From Pegoplata infirma (taxonomy: Eukaryota; Arthropoda; Insecta; Diptera; Anthomyiidae): a DNA stretch of 64,000 nt. How positions within the stretch are numbered: position 1 is the first letter of the stretch; each line of letters starts with the position of its first letter. Below the pieces are notes generated by a model. That model was not told where the DNA came from. It saw only the letters and a program-made list of their open reading frames with translations, and did no database searches. The stretch is from the NCBI GenBank assembly GCA_963921195.1, contig OY992537.1, positions 151,251,844 through 151,315,843 on the forward strand. The letters are read 5' to 3'. Positions 23,031 to 34,256 of this stretch are shown piece after piece. The position numbers and the translations under genes were made by a program.

Positions 23031-24598
23031 ATAGTGGTTTCAATGGGATATCATTTGCAAAGTATTCGCTCTTAGGGTACTAATAAATAACAAAAATAAA
23101 ATTTAAGTTTTTTTCAAAAAGTGGGCCTTGTAGGCGTGGCCAAATATTAAAAATATCAAACTTTTTTGCCTGAGTATTTTTTCACGATCACGCACGCTAA
23201 TGAAAGAAAAAAAATATTCAAGCACGATATTTTATTTTACTCACGCTCACGTGAACATCGTGACCGTAACTTATTTTTTTCTACTCACGTGTGCGTGAAT
23301 GAGCGTGAGCAAAATAAAATATCGTGCGTGACTATTTTTTTTCTTTCATAAGCGTGCGTAATCGTTATTAAAAACTCACTCACGCTACCATCGCCTCTTA
23401 AAATATTTTTTAAGTATTGATATTACTCATATGCACACGTTTTAAATACCATTATTGTATAAAATAAGCGTGTTGCAATTTTTAAATTTGGATTTTTCGA
23501 AAACAAGGCAAAACACATCTCTAAAAATTTCAGATCAGATAGAAAATTCCTTTAACTTTAAAAAAAAAAAATAAAAAACAAATAAAATTGCGGCATGTTT
23601 TTTGATAAATAAAGTCTAAGTTTAAATTTAAAAAATTCAGAACTTCTTCTGAAAATGTTCCAATTTTTATTTTTTTTTAATTGATAGCCCATTCAAAAAT
23701 CTATAAACAGCTTTTGTCTTTAAGACTTTACTGTGTTTCATTTAATTTGCATAAATATTGAAGTAAAGATGCTCAGGCAAAAAAGTTAGATATTTTCAAT
23801 TTTTGACCACGCTTACAAGGCCCACTTTTTGAAAAAACTTAATTTTTTTTTTGTTATTTAATAGTACCCTAAGAGCGAATACTTTGAAAATGATTTCATA
23901 TTGACACGACACAACTTTTTTTTTTTCTGAACATTTGGTGTGGAATGCCTCATATATGGAGCTAAGAAAATTACGTTTTTGGTTGTTCAATTTTTCAAAA
24001 ACTGGGCTTAGGAGGCGTGGTCAAATATTGGAAAAATGGTCAAGTTGACTTGTTTAAATATATATCAAATAAAAACGAAATGCACCAAAACAGTGGTCGG
24101 CACAAAGAGGCATATGAAAGTATTAGTGTTTTAATAAAAATATGCATGTGTTGGTGTATTTCTTCAACAAAGCGACATCAACCTGCTTTGAAGAAAGTCA
24201 GCTTGCTACTGAATAAAATATTTGTTTTTTTTATGCTCTTTGTTGATTTTTTGTTGACATTCGTGTTGTATACATGTGAATTACCGATTGTGTTCGGCTC
24301 CAGCGTGCAATGGGTGCCGATCACTGCACCAAAATCTCAAAAATTTACATTCTTGTATAGTTTTGTATCGGCTATCGATTAAAATTTTTTTGGAAAATTT
24401 TCAGAACCAGTTTTGAAATTTTCCATTTTTTAAAAAAGTCAATTTATAAAAAATCCGGCCACTTTTGTTTTTTTTTTGTAATTTTTTTTTTAAAAGTTAG
24501 ATGTTTGTCTAGCAAGATTTTTTTAAAAATTAAGAAAATCTATAAAAAAAATTAAGAAGAAAAAAAAGTAATTTTTCTGATTTTCAAAATAAATTTCA
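23031..24598. repeat. 1568-bp tandem duplication, copy A (inside FB-2)
   Basis: Repeated at 24599-26166 without differences that I could find, including small AT-rich frames shifted by exactly 1568. Holds a small inverted structure around TCACGCACGC / GCGTGCGT motifs (23171-23390). A diverged relative of its second half lies at 50690-51074. Confidence 0.92.
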
Positions 24599-26166
24599 AT
24601 AGTGGTTTCAATGGGATATCATTTGCAAAGTATTCGCTCTTAGGGTACTAATAAATAACAAAAATAAAATTTAAGTTTTTTTCAAAAAGTGGGCCTTGTA
24701 GGCGTGGCCAAATATTAAAAATATCAAACTTTTTTGCCTGAGTATTTTTTCACGATCACGCACGCTAATGAAAGAAAAAAAATATTCAAGCACGATATTT
24801 TATTTTACTCACGCTCACGTGAACATCGTGACCGTAACTTATTTTTTTCTACTCACGTGTGCGTGAATGAGCGTGAGCAAAATAAAATATCGTGCGTGAC
24901 TATTTTTTTTCTTTCATAAGCGTGCGTAATCGTTATTAAAAACTCACTCACGCTACCATCGCCTCTTAAAATATTTTTTAAGTATTGATATTACTCATAT
25001 GCACACGTTTTAAATACCATTATTGTATAAAATAAGCGTGTTGCAATTTTTAAATTTGGATTTTTCGAAAACAAGGCAAAACACATCTCTAAAAATTTCA
25101 GATCAGATAGAAAATTCCTTTAACTTTAAAAAAAAAAAATAAAAAACAAATAAAATTGCGGCATGTTTTTTGATAAATAAAGTCTAAGTTTAAATTTAAA
25201 AAATTCAGAACTTCTTCTGAAAATGTTCCAATTTTTATTTTTTTTTAATTGATAGCCCATTCAAAAATCTATAAACAGCTTTTGTCTTTAAGACTTTACT
25301 GTGTTTCATTTAATTTGCATAAATATTGAAGTAAAGATGCTCAGGCAAAAAAGTTAGATATTTTCAATTTTTGACCACGCTTACAAGGCCCACTTTTTGA
25401 AAAAACTTAATTTTTTTTTTGTTATTTAATAGTACCCTAAGAGCGAATACTTTGAAAATGATTTCATATTGACACGACACAACTTTTTTTTTTTCTGAAC
25501 ATTTGGTGTGGAATGCCTCATATATGGAGCTAAGAAAATTACGTTTTTGGTTGTTCAATTTTTCAAAAACTGGGCTTAGGAGGCGTGGTCAAATATTGGA
25601 AAAATGGTCAAGTTGACTTGTTTAAATATATATCAAATAAAAACGAAATGCACCAAAACAGTGGTCGGCACAAAGAGGCATATGAAAGTATTAGTGTTTT
25701 AATAAAAATATGCATGTGTTGGTGTATTTCTTCAACAAAGCGACATCAACCTGCTTTGAAGAAAGTCAGCTTGCTACTGAATAAAATATTTGTTTTTTTT
25801 ATGCTCTTTGTTGATTTTTTGTTGACATTCGTGTTGTATACATGTGAATTACCGATTGTGTTCGGCTCCAGCGTGCAATGGGTGCCGATCACTGCACCAA
25901 AATCTCAAAAATTTACATTCTTGTATAGTTTTGTATCGGCTATCGATTAAAATTTTTTTGGAAAATTTTCAGAACCAGTTTTGAAATTTTCCATTTTTTA
26001 AAAAAGTCAATTTATAAAAAATCCGGCCACTTTTGTTTTTTTTTTGTAATTTTTTTTTTAAAAGTTAGATGTTTGTCTAGCAAGATTTTTTTAAAAATTA
26101 AGAAAATCTATAAAAAAAATTAAGAAGAAAAAAAAGTAATTTTTCTGATTTTCAAAATAAATTTTT
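24599..26166. repeat. 1568-bp tandem duplication, copy B (inside FB-2)
   Basis: Second copy of 23031-24598; the match ends at about 26164. Either a very recent duplication or an assembly artefact. Confidence 0.92.
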
Positions 26167-28502
26167 AAAATTTAAAATAGTTTTTGAAAAAAATTATTTC
26201 AATTTGCGGTTTTGCTAATTTATGCCAAAATATGCACTTAAAAGTTCGAAATATGCACAATATATGCATTTAAAATCAAAATATGCAAAAATATGTATTT
26301 TCACCAAAATATGCTTGATTCGGAAAGATAATTGGTCGATATCGTTTTTAGGCTTTCGACAAAAAACATGCATTTGCATGGAAATCTCACCCTAGTTATA
26401 TAAAAAACTTTTTTACCCGGGACCCATTGAAAAAATTTTGGTACACAATTTTTTTCTCACTGAACATTTGGTGTGGAATGCCTCACATGTATATTTGTAA
26501 ACAGGTAAAATTTCCATTAAATGATCCAACAATTTTAGCGATTTCGTTTTAAAAAAACATGTTTGCAAGCGCACAGCTTTTTCTGTCATAAAAATGTTGC
26601 AGGTATAACTCTTCAAAAAAGGTTTTTTACTTAAACATGCGCACCTTAGCCTGTTTTTAACCTATTCTCAATATTTTTTTGTTTAAGAAGTAACACTGAT
26701 ATTTTTTAAACAAACCCAAAAAATTATAAATAGGATTTGGAAGTAACTGACACGCCCATTTTTTTATTCCACTCACACTGACACTCATTAACAACCACGT
26801 GAGTAAAATTAATTTTTAATCACGCACACTTCTGATCATGTGTGAATCACGCACAAATCTAATTACGTTCCCATCTCTAGTTTATATGCATATGCGCATA
26901 AAATTACTACTAGTAACAAGATTTATGAATAATGCTTGAATTACAAGCGTTTCTGAAAAAAAATAAAAATGTCCTATGACAAAACTTAGCATAACTCATT
27001 CGTTTTTTAACCGATTGTTATGTTTTTTGGTGTTTTGGAAAGCCACTTTACTATACTTTTTTACAAAAAATTCAAAAAAAATTGTTTAATGATTCACTTT
27101 CAACTTAGAGTGTAAAGAATATGAGAAATTTTTAAAAAAATTCGGTTTTCTTTTACTTAAGCGATCGTAGCTCAGCCAATTCTTGATAGATTTTTAATAT
27201 TTTTATTTTGTTTGAAAGGTAAGACCTATACCTTTAAAACAAATCCATAAAATCAAAAATCGGTTGCAAACTAACAAAGAAATAATTTTTTAAAATTACA
27301 ATTTAAGAATTTCCGTTTTCCAACACATTTGCCAATAAAAAACGTACTTAACGAAGTGATCCAGAAAAACTATGAGTATATCAGTACTCTGTGGACTCCA
27401 ACCAACCCGAATTTTTGTATGAGAACCCCTGCATATTTTTGGTGTAGCACAGTGTAATTAGAAAAATTTTTTTGATTAATATTTGATCGTAAATACTTAA
27501 ATATGAAATTTAAAGATTTTACGGTATCATTAACCCGTTCAAACTTGATACAAAAAAAATGGCATGATTTTGGGGGCGTTCTCAAAACACCTGTTTTCAA
27601 AATTTGAAAATTTTATTAAAAAAAAAAAGTTAAATATGCCTTTTTTTCTTCCTGAATTCATTAAGAACACCTTCGAGAAGAAAAATGTGAAATATGGCGG
27701 ATATCCGTCAAGCCACTTTGTGGGAATCGCGGGGGGAAGTTAGCGGATTTCAAGGAAATGTTGGTTTTATCAATAACACTGTGCAACAAGAAAAATGAGC
27801 CTCAATGGCTTCAACGCCATATGAAAGTAGACCATCAAGTGAACAAAATCACCAAAGGGTTTTGCAAAGTCAGTTCGGATTTCTTTTTTTTAGCCCACTA
27901 AAGTTTTTATATTTTTATCAAAGGCGTTTGGAAAACGTCAAAAATACTATAATAAGAACACATCTGGGCTTCAAAATATGATTTGATGTCTTCAGTGAAA
28001 TTTTATGGCGGTTCTTTTCTTAGAACATTTTAACCCTCTAACTGCCATTTTAAGGGGTCATTTAAGTCCTTTTTCAAAAACTAAACACAGAAGTCTAATA
28101 AAACGTCCATTTAGAGGGTTAAAATGTTCTACAAATATTTTCCTCATAAAATTTTACTAGGGGTTGTCAAATGTTCAAAGTTTGTGCGACATGCGCAAAT
28201 GCTTAAAAAGGGTCAAGTACACTGCGAATCACATCAATAAGGAATCGAGTTTTTCACTTTTTAATCGAATATATCTTTATAACGAATAAGCGGAAAAATA
28301 TAAAAAAATGCACTAATAAAGACCATTATCTAGCTAATAATTTCAAATAATAACAATAATCAAAAGACTGAAAAAAGTCCTTTAAAAAAATATTTTTCCG
28401 CAACTTGTTAAAAAATCACTATTTATTTTTTGAATCACTTGAATAAGGAATTTTGGAATTCAGACCAAGTAGGACCTAAATCCAATTTGTAATGAATAGC
28501 AA

Positions 28503-28930
28503 TCCCTCAAACAATAAAAACAAAACAATTTTGATTCGAATTTTAATAAAAATGGGACTCATAATGCTCTTAGCTCTTCCGAAAAGGAAAAAGAACTGAC
28601 TTTGAAGTACAAAGTGCTAAAGGTCGTTGAAATCGCGGTAATAATAGAGAGGGGGAAAACTGCTGTATGCAATTATCTAAATAACATTCAGAACTATGGA
28701 AAAAACATGAATGGGGGAACTAAAATGGCTACAACAGAACGAGATAGACAAAAATTTTAAGAATTCCCAAAATTCTACGCCGACACCTTTCAAAATTCTC
28801 AAAGAAAGTGGCGTTAATGAGAGTATTTGTACAGTCCATCAAGATTTAAAATTAAATGAGCTCATAGTCTGTGGAAAGTTGCAAAAAAAGCCACCCCTTA
28901 ATTGCAAACTTAAGAAGCATCGATGGTAAC
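28503..28930 (+). pseudogene. Tc1-type transposase N-terminal fragment (left arm copy), frameshifted
   Basis: Reads, over shifted frames, the same helix-turn-helix region as the reverse-strand copy at 29926-30195. It includes SSEKEKELTL and GKTAVCNYLNNIQNYGKNMN, the DNA-binding segment that places Tc1/mariner transposases on their inverted repeats. The match extends further here than in the other arm. After the helix-turn-helix a stretch FKILKESGVNESICTVHQDL, in the open frame 28711-28929, matches the second DNA-binding subdomain of Tc1/Tc3 transposases, where one usually sees a REAS..S..TVRR pattern. Nothing of the DDE catalytic domain is present. The fragment has frame breaks and lies in a palindrome arm, so no product is expected. 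Confidence 0.72.
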
Positions 28931-29202
28931 GTAAGGAACAGTGATGATGCAACAGTAGAATATCGCACCCCATACCATAACGACACCTTCTATGATCTGT
29001 CTGCTATGCAAAAACTGTTTTTACTGTCTGAAATTACCGAAAACAATTGTATCCATCTAATGATACGGTATTATTTTTTTTTTTTTTAGTCGGAATAATT
29101 ACTTTAAAAAATTGCTCAGACCGTGTCATTGTATTCCTGGCGAGTTTAAGGCGCTGCTAACTACGTTTGGCATTTAGCAGTTAATTTTTGCGTAATTTTC
29201 GA

Positions 29203-29805
29203 CAAAGGTTCGAAAGAATTAATTCTTTAATTCAATTTCCTAATTCGAATTAAAAAAATAGAATTTGGCATTTCCTAAGATCATTCAACTTTCATAATCA
29301 TTGAATTAATTCTTTTAAGAATTCATTCCTTAAGAATGATCATTTTTTTATCCAAATCAATCTACTACAAATTGAATGGTGAAATTTTCTTATCATTCAA
29401 TTTAAAACAGTGAAGCGCAACACACATACACATACATTTATGCTTGGGTGGGAAGCAGCAGACGAGACGTCAACAAAACAACAACCGATCGTTTACACAC
29501 GAAGATGCTTAAAATGCACACAAGCAACACATTTTTGAAAATACAAAGGGAATGAAATAAAAAAATCATCATTCAATTTGTAATAGATTTGAATGATGAA
29601 AAATTTTGATCATTCAATCGAATGATTGCTTGCAAGGAATTAATTCTCTTGGGAATTAATTCAATTTGATTTAAGCTTTGAGAATTAAGCCTTTGAATTA
29701 ATTCGTGTTGAATGCTGGTAAGGAATGATAATTCAAAACTTATTAAAACAGAATTAAACTTTTGGTGAATTAATTCTCAATAGAATTAATTCGTTCGAAG
29801 CTCTG
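29203..29805. mobile_element. hAT-like MITE, 603 bp, in the loop of the folded Tc1 element
   Basis: Ends CAAAGGTTCGAAAGAATTAA / TTAATTCGTTCGAAGCTCTG with repeated GAATTAATTC motifs. The 8-bp duplication ATTTTCGA lies at 29195-29202 and 29806-29813. A fifth nesting level: R-A, FB-1, FB-3, Tc1, this element. Confidence 0.88.
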
Positions 29806-29925
29806 ATTTTCGACGAGTTATGAACTCAATTGACTTTTAAGCGCGACGGACTGTACAAATACTCGCATTAACGCCACTTTCTTTGAGAATCTTGAAAGGT
29901 GTCGGCGTAGAATTTGGGGGAATTC

Positions 29926-30195
29926 TTAAAATTTTTGTCTATCTCGTTCTGTTGTTGTCATTTTAGTTCGTCCATTCATGTTTTTTCCATAGTTCTGAAT
30001 GTTATTTAGATAATTGCATACAGCAGTTTTCCCCCTCTCTATTATTTTCGCGATTTTAACGGCCTTTAGCACTTTGGATTTCAAAGTCAGTTCTTTTTCC
30101 TTTTCGGAAGAGCTAAGAGCTTTATGAGTCCCAATTTCATTAAAATTCGAATCAAAATTTTTTTTGTTTTTATTGTTTGAGGGATTTCTATTCAT
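29926..30195 (-). pseudogene. Tc1-type transposase N-terminal fragment (right arm copy)
   Basis: An 89-residue open frame on the reverse strand: a polar start (MNRNPSNNKNKKNFDSN) followed by KELTLKSKVLKAVKIAKIIE and RGKTAVCNYLNNIQNYGKNM. This is the paired-like helix-turn-helix region of a Tc1/Tc3-type transposase, with the GKT..CNYLNN..NYG pattern of its recognition helix. The usual GR.PKLT hook is decayed to GRTKMTTTERDRQKF. The frame ends there, so only about a quarter of a normal 340-residue transposase remains. It is the mirror image of 28503-28760: the element was folded on itself, with both arms derived from the same 5' coding end. Confidence 0.75.
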
Positions 30196-30364
30196 TACAA
30201 ATTGGATTTAGGTCCTACTTGGTCTGAATTCCAAAATTCCTTATTCAAGTGACTCAAAAAAAATTAGTGATTTTTTAACAAGTTGTGGAAAAATATTTTT
30301 TTTAAGGACTTTTTCCAGTCTTTTGATTATTGTTATTATTTGACATTATTAGCTAGGTAATATA

Positions 30365-30817
30365 CACAGAAAAAAATATGGAGGAAACAGATTTGAGTAA
30401 TCACTTGTTTAAATTTAAAAACAAAAATTGAGTAATTTTTTAATTGACGCAATTAAAAATTTACTTAACAATTTTAAAAACAATTTAAGTAAATAATTTA
30501 ATAAAAATTTAATATTTTTTTTTATTTTTTTGCTCCCATAGTTTTCTCGTTTAGTTTATAGTTTTTTGTGTATGTATATGAAAGTTTGTAATCGTCTTTA
30601 CAAAATTTTCCTGTGTTTTTGAGACATAAATATGTTTTGTAAAGTTTGAAAAAACATTTTTTTTGTTTTTTTTTGTAAAAAAATTTAAAACTTTTTTAAA
30701 TTTTAAAAAAAATAAATAGATAAATTAAAAATTAAAAATTAACTCAAATTTTTTTTCAAACATTTAATAATTTTTTATTAAAAATTTACTTAAATATTTT
30801 TTTTATTTTTTTCTGTG
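30365..30817. mobile_element. CACAGAAAAAAAT-ended foldback, copy 1 (453 bp)
   Basis: Ends CACAGAAAAAAATATGGAGG / ...TTTTTTTCTGTG. A second copy in the opposite orientation lies at 44712-45247 (TTTCCTCCATATTTTTTCTG). It sits where the right ends of the Tc1 element and of part of the FB-3 arm are missing, so its insertion was accompanied or followed by a deletion. No clear duplication. Confidence 0.7.
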
Positions 30818-31126
30818 TTCTTTTAAGCTAAAAATTATGTTCTGATGTGTTTATAAAATTTTATGATGATTCTTTTCTTTGACCAAATTAATCGTCTAGC
30901 TCCCGTTTTAAAGGGTCATTTTTGTCCTTTTTTAAAAGAAATACAAAAAAGTCTATAAAAAAAAAGCAGCTAGAAGGTTAAAATGTTTTACAAATATTTT
31001 CTGCATCAAATTTTACTTGGGCACGTCTAAGACAGAAAGTTCGTCCAGCATATAGAAAATGCTTAAAAATTTTAAAGTATTAAAATTTTTTTTTATATTT
31101 TTTTTGGGCCGAAATATAAAAAAAAA

Positions 31127-31640
31127 AACAAGTAAAAAAGTTAAATTCGACTTTGTCGAATGTATTGATATCCTCCACAATGTAAAAAAGTTAATTTGCA
31201 AAAAAAAAAACAAAAAAAAAATGTTAAAAAAAAAAATCGCGAAAAAATTTTTTGGTAAAAAAAAAATTCAACAAAATTTTTTTTTTTGTAAAAAAATATG
31301 TTTGTACTTGTTTAAATTCCATTCGGTGATCAATTCTGTTCACATGAGTCAACCAGCAGCCGAATTAAAGCATTTTGTGTTTTTAGGCTATGTTGAATGT
31401 ACCACAATTTTCAAGGTGTTCTTACATTTTCGTTCATAACTTTTGAACCGCTGAACCGATTTCGCTCAAATGCAATACCAAACTACTTAGGGCAACAACA
31501 AGTAAATATGCTAAGTCTTATATATCTTTTTTATCTGTTTAATACTTTGGCCGTGATCACCATTTCAGATATCTTGGGAAAAAGTCGCGTGATGCCGTTC
31601 TAGCGGAAATTTGTTGGTGGAGCAAAAATATATTTGAGGA
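31127..31640 (+). repeat. mini-me/DINE-1-like fragment, forward (FB-3 centre)
   Basis: ACAAGTAAAAAAGTTAAATT, TATGTTTGTACTTGTTTAAA and CATAACTTTTGAACCGCTGA all match the more complete copy at 57864-58490. Truncated before the microsatellite core. Confidence 0.75.
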
Positions 31641-31659
31641 CGAAGAAGAATTAGGTGGG

Positions 31660-31965
31660 GAAAAGACCTAAGCTTTCTTTTGAGTAAAAAAAAACGGGCC
31701 CAACATAACCTAAAAACATAAAATGCTTTAATTCGGTTGCTGGTTGACACATGTGAACAGAATTGATCACCGAATGGTACTTAAACAAGTACAAACATAT
31801 TTTACCAAAAACATTTTTTTCGGATTTTTTTTTTAATTTTTTTTTTTTGTTTTTTTTTTTGCAAATAAACTTTTTTACATTGTGGAGGGTATCAATACAT
31901 TCGACAAAGTCGAATTTAACTTTTTTACTTGTTTTTTTTTTTATATTTCGGGCCGAAAAAAAATA
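31660..31965 (-). repeat. mini-me/DINE-1-like fragment, reverse (FB-3 centre)
   Basis: Reverse-complement partner of 31127-31420 (AAAAAGTTAAATTCGACTTT and CACATGTGTCAACCAGCAAC on the reverse strand). The two form the inner hairpin of FB-3. Confidence 0.72.
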
Positions 31966-32879
31966 AAAATAAAATTTGAATACTTTAAAATTTTTAAGCA
32001 TTTTCTATATGCTGGACGAACTTTCTGTCTTAGACGTGCCCTGGTAAAATTTGATGCAGAAAATATTTGTTTTTTATAGACTTTTTTGTATTTCTTTTAA
32101 AAAAGGACAAAAATTACCCTTTAAAACGGGACCCAGGGGGTTAATTTGGTGAAAGAAAAGAATCATCATAAAATTTTATAAAACACATCAAAACATAGTT
32201 TTTAGCTAAAAAGTATATTTGCAATGTTTTTTGTCGATATTTTTTAACACTGCTTTGGTAAAAAAAAAATAACAAACATTGATTATTTATACTTGACCCT
32301 TTTTAAGCACTTTTCGCATGTCGCACAAACTTTGAACATTTGACAACCCCTAGTGAAATTTTATGAGGAAAATATTTGTAGAACATTTTAACCCTCTAAA
32401 TCGACGTTTTATTAGACTTCTGTGTTTAGTTTTTGAAAAAGGACTAAAATGACCCCTTAAAATGGCAGTTAGAGGGTTAAAATGTTCTAAGAAAAGAACC
32501 GCCATAAGATTTCACTGAAGACATCAAATCATATTTTGAAGCTCAGATGTGTTTTTATTGTAGTATTTTTGGCATTTCCCAAACGCCTTTGACAAAAAAA
32601 TGAAAACTGCAGTGGGCTATAAAAAAGAAATCCGAACTGACTTTGCAAATCGCTTTAGTGATTTTGTTCACTTGATGGTCTACTTTCATATGGCGTTGAA
32701 GGCATTGAGGCTCAATGCGATGACCCAAAATTTGTTGCACAGTGTAATTTGATTAATAAAATCTTAAAAATTTAATTTTTGAGCAAATTATCTGTTTTTT
32801 GGTGTCGTGGCATTCTATTAGATAACTTTTTGTCTGTCATGAAATCTTACCGATCTAGGACGTATTTAACCCACATTGG

Positions 32880-33425
32880 CTGGGGGTCAAAAATGACCCC
32901 CGCAGGAAATTTAAAGTTTAGAGCTTAAATTTTGTGCTATAAACAAGTATAAAACGGCTTTTCTGTTTTTTTGCCCCAACTATTATTTCGTATTAATATA
33001 TTATCTTTAAAAAAATCGTTAACCCTTCTTGTTAGGGGGTCAAAAATGACCCATTCAATAAAAAATAAAAATTTTGTTGATATCCAAAAATTCAAGCACT
33101 ATGCCGAAAAGTTTTTGCCGGGGTCATTTTTGACCCCTGACCAATGCGGGTTAAAGATATCTTAAACAGGTGAAATTTTAGGGCTGATTTAAAGTTATCT
33201 AATAGACTGCTACAAATTAATTTTCTATAAAAAATATATACTTTTTATTGTATGGGTCATTTTTGACCCCCTACCAAGAAGGGTTAACGATTTTTTTAAA
33301 GATAATATATTAATACGCAATAATAGTTAGGGTAAAAAACACAAAAGCCGTTTTATACTTGTTAATAGCACAAAATTTAAGCTCTAAACTTCAAATTTCC
33401 TGCGAGGGTCATTTATGACCCCCAG
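32880..33425. repeat. Five GGGTCAAAAATGACCC-type palindromes at the FB-1 fold
   Basis: GGGTCAAAAATGACCC, or its complement, occurs near 32884, 33038, 33121, 33246 and 33404 (the last as GGGTCATTTATGACCC). Four lie symmetrically in the two arms and one near the loop. Confidence 0.8.
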
Positions 33426-34075
33426 CCAATGTGGGTTAAAGACGTCCTAGATCGGTAAGATTTCATGACAGACTTAAAGTTATCTAATAGAATGCCACGG
33501 CACCAAAAAATAGTTAACATGCCCAAAAATTAATTTTATAAGATTTTATTAATCCAAATTATTGATAAAACCAACATTTCGCTAACTTCCCCCCGCGATT
33601 CCCACAAAGTGGCTTGACGGTTATCCGCCATATTTCACATTTTTCTTCTCCAAGGTGTTCTTAATGAATTCAGAAAGAAAAAATGGTATATTTAAAATTT
33701 TTTTTTAATAAAATTTTCTAATTTTGAAATAATGTGTTTTGAGAACGTCCCCAAAATCATGCCATTTTTTTGGTATCAAGTTTGAACGGGTTAATGATAC
33801 CGTAAAATCATTAAATTTCATATTTAAGTATTTACGATCAAATATTATACAAAAAATTTTTTTTCATTATTTTAATAAAAAAACTTAAATTTTTTTTTTA
33901 TTTTTTTTAAAAAGTCCTTTTCTGCAAAAAAACAAATTTTAAGGCTCAAAGTGGAGACAGAAGATAAACTCCGATCGAAATAATATTTTGCATGTGAGTT
34001 ACCCCTAGGGGACCGACACTTTTGGCGGGTATTAGAATTTGATCAGAGAGAAAAGCCCAAAAACGAGCCACCCTA

Positions 34076-34083
34076 TTATGCAC
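34076..34083 (+). repeat. 8-bp target-site duplication, right (FB-1)
   Basis: TTATGCAC, identical to 21732-21739. Confidence 0.92.
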
Positions 34084-34256
34084 TCGTAAGCCATTCTCCA
34101 GTTTTCTAATGACACCAAATCAAAAACCTTAAAAAAAAACAAAAAAAAATTATAATATACATAGTATGAATACATAAAGTAATCAATGTATTTTATTACT
34201 TACCAAATATTTACAGATCAGAATCTAATCATCCTATTTTTTATTTATTTTTGTAA

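Larger units (their letters stand above)
21948..27454. mobile_element. Foldback 'FB-2', 5.5 kb, TAA target duplication
   Basis: Ends CACTGTGCTACAAAAGACCA / ...GGTGTAGCACAGTG. TAA at 21945-21947 and 27455-27457. The opposite arm of FB-1 (near 33865) has a single TAA, confirming the boundary. Inverted arms of about 1 kb (21948-22960 and 26440-27454) flank a central region made of two 1568-bp tandem copies. Arms include TAGAGATGGGAACG and CACTCACG-type motifs. No transposase; the 3-bp TAA suggests PIF/Harbinger, by inference. Confidence 0.85.
28220..30364. mobile_element. Folded Tc1-type element, right end lost
   Basis: Preceded by TA (28218-28219); the FB-3 right arm has GGTCAAGTATAAATAATC uninterrupted. 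Starts CACTGCGAATCACATCAATA. A related inner motif, GAATCACTTGAATAAGGAAT, lies about 205 bp inward, an IR/DR layout like that of other Tc1-type elements. The outer part of the right arm is missing where the element at 30365 begins. Both arms carry the transposase DNA-binding region in opposite orientation. A hAT-like MITE occupies the loop. Confidence 0.8.
27777..32744. mobile_element. Foldback 'FB-3', 5.0 kb, TAA target duplication
   Basis: Ends CACTGTGCAACAAGAAAAAT / ...AATTTGTTGCACAGTG. TAA at 27774-27776 and 32745-32747; the FB-1 right arm near 33555 shows a single TAA. Arms 27777-28217 and about 32300-32744 pair. The centre (30823-32215) is itself a palindrome carrying mini-me/DINE-like sequence in both orientations. 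A Tc1-type element and a third foldback are inserted in the left arm. Its ends differ from FB-2 at few positions, so both probably used the same transposase. Confidence 0.85.
21740..34075. mobile_element. 12.3-kb nested foldback complex; outer hAT-like foldback 'FB-1' of about 1.86 kb
   Basis: Ends TAGGGTGGCTCGTTTTTGGG / CCCAAAAACGAGCCACCCTA. The 8-bp duplication TTATGCAC lies at 21732-21739 and 34076-34083, and the empty site GTTATGCACCCATTAGCC is present at about 61873-61890 in the second R-A copy. FB-1's left arm is in three pieces (21740-21947, 27458-27776, 32748-33080). Its right arm (about 33230-34075) is continuous and shows the pre-insertion sequence. Two further foldbacks, 21948-27454 and 27777-32744, fill the gaps. 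No transposase recognised for FB-1. Confidence 0.9.

Noticed and set aside
24017..25950. 121-residue frames (MVKYWKNGQVDLFKY...) occurring twice
   Set aside because: Identical because the DNA is tandemly duplicated; AT-rich, no domain, and not conserved in the relative at 50690.
31059..32001. Similar 116-126 residue frames MLKNFKV... on opposite strands
   Set aside because: They are mirror translations of the two arms of the FB-3 core (mini-me-like sequence), not proteins.
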